Source: a virus
Length of the DNA: 23,172 bases
IMG/VR virus record: IMGVR_UViG_3300017776_000200
Location: 1 to 23,172 of that record
Direction: 5' to 3' (one strand)
Under the pieces are notes generated by a model. It did not search any database, had not been told where the DNA came from, and worked only from the letters and a program-made list of their open reading frames with translations. Positions within the stretch are counted from its first letter, which is position 1; the number at the start of each line of letters is the position of its first letter. Positions 22,984 to 23,172 of the stretch are shown one piece after another. The translations under genes and the position numbers were made by a program.

Positions 22984-23047
22984 TGTAGTTCTCCTATTTA
23001 AGATATTATAATTTATATTATTTATATATTTTATAATATTGTTATAT
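22984..23047 (-). promoter_or_regulatory. AT-rich leader with promoter-like hexamers for the early operon
   Basis: This segment is nearly all A/T and contains a perfect minus-strand TATAAT (23010-23005) plus several near matches, about 22-27 bases before the start codon. No convincing TTGACA-type -35 box is seen at standard spacing, so the exact promoter cannot be fixed. Position at the head of the early operon makes a promoter here likely. Confidence 0.35.
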
Positions 23048-23070
23048 GGTGTTATCTCCATGATAACGCC
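23048..23070. promoter_or_regulatory. Operator-like inverted repeat upstream of the early operon
   Basis: GGTGTTATC (23048-23056) and GATAACGCC (23062-23070) form a 9-bp inverted repeat with one G-T pair and a 5-base centre. The half-site GTTATC is perfect. It lies just upstream of the promoter-like AT-rich segment and could bind the XRE or winged-helix regulator encoded in this window, or form an RNA hairpin. No binding evidence is available. Confidence 0.35.
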
Positions 23071-23110
23071 GTTAATGACCAAACAAACTAAAAAAAAGAG
23101 TAATGCAAAT

Positions 23111-23167
23111 GTTGCCTTTGAGGCGACATATTGTTGTGTCAGGAACGCTGGGGTTGGGGCCCTAGCG
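23111..23167. other. GC-rich hairpins at the right edge (noncoding)
   Basis: Base composition shifts to G-rich. GTTGCC (23111-23116) pairs with GGCGAC (23122-23127), and CGCTGGGG, 23146-23153, pairs with CCCTAGCG, 23160-23167 (8 bp with one G-U). No ORF covers this segment. It may be the start of a second structured RNA, a terminator for a gene to the right, or an intergenic regulatory zone; the window ends too soon to tell. Confidence 0.4.
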
Positions 23168-23172
23168 AATAA

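Noticed and set aside
22984-23082. N-terminal extension of the coiled-coil protein to a TTG at 23082
   Set aside because: The ATG at 22983 has AGGAG at ideal spacing, and the extension covers an AT-rich promoter-like segment and a palindrome.
1-23172. T7-type phage promoters or CRISPR arrays
   Set aside because: No repeated long promoter consensus was seen at gene heads, and no regularly spaced direct repeats with unique spacers occur.

Overview
The window reads as part of a double-stranded DNA phage genome: a short-tailed, T7-like podovirus with very low GC. The coding line at 5101-5160 has 14 G/C in 60 bases. Gene order, extreme compaction and the styles of fibre and lysis proteins are those seen in marine phages. 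A phage of SAR11 (Pelagibacter-type) or another AT-rich marine alphaproteobacterium is my best inference. No host marker is present that would prove it, and no bacterial chromosomal gene, tRNA, rRNA, insertion sequence or CRISPR array is visible.

Left arm (1-16751, all + strand) is the late region. It holds the end of an upstream head-tail gene, a T7 gp12-like tail tubular protein, and four internal-virion (ejection) proteins in the T7 gp14-15-16 order, one of which carries a GH24 lysozyme-like domain. Next come a 1027-residue tail fibre with an Ala/Ser/Thr heptad shaft and a Gly-rich tip, two further tail-associated proteins, and a lysis/envelope block. That block contains several single-membrane-segment or secreted small proteins, a calcineurin-like phosphoesterase and a GTA-type 3TM holin. 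Almost every junction here is a TAATG or ATGA overlap, so translation is probably coupled. Two tiny genes are embedded in this block: a 13-residue peptide with five cysteines and a 35-residue membrane peptide. A long hairpin at 16761-16799 separates the convergent arms.

Right arm (22983 down to 16810, all - strand) is the early/replication-recombination region. Read in transcription order it has a coiled-coil protein, a cluster of small unknown proteins, a DUF932-like protein, a noncoding stretch of about 600 nt, an XRE repressor-like protein, two small unknowns, a PD-(D/E)XK YqaJ-type exonuclease, a winged-helix protein, a Rad52/ERF-like annealing protein, small unknowns and SSB. Exonuclease, annealing protein and SSB together form a Red-like recombination module. 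Minus-strand genes nearly all have strong Shine-Dalgarno sequences, unlike the + strand genes.

The most interesting object is the noncoding stretch at about 19763-20340. It is much richer in GC than its surroundings and has no credible ORF. Read on the minus strand, it folds by eye into many perfect helices of 5-9 bp, including nested stems, a multibranch enclosure and at least two loop-to-distant-segment complementarities. Its size and character match the large ornate phage RNAs (GOLLD/ROOL class), but I cannot assign it to a family without a covariance search. It may be a new class.
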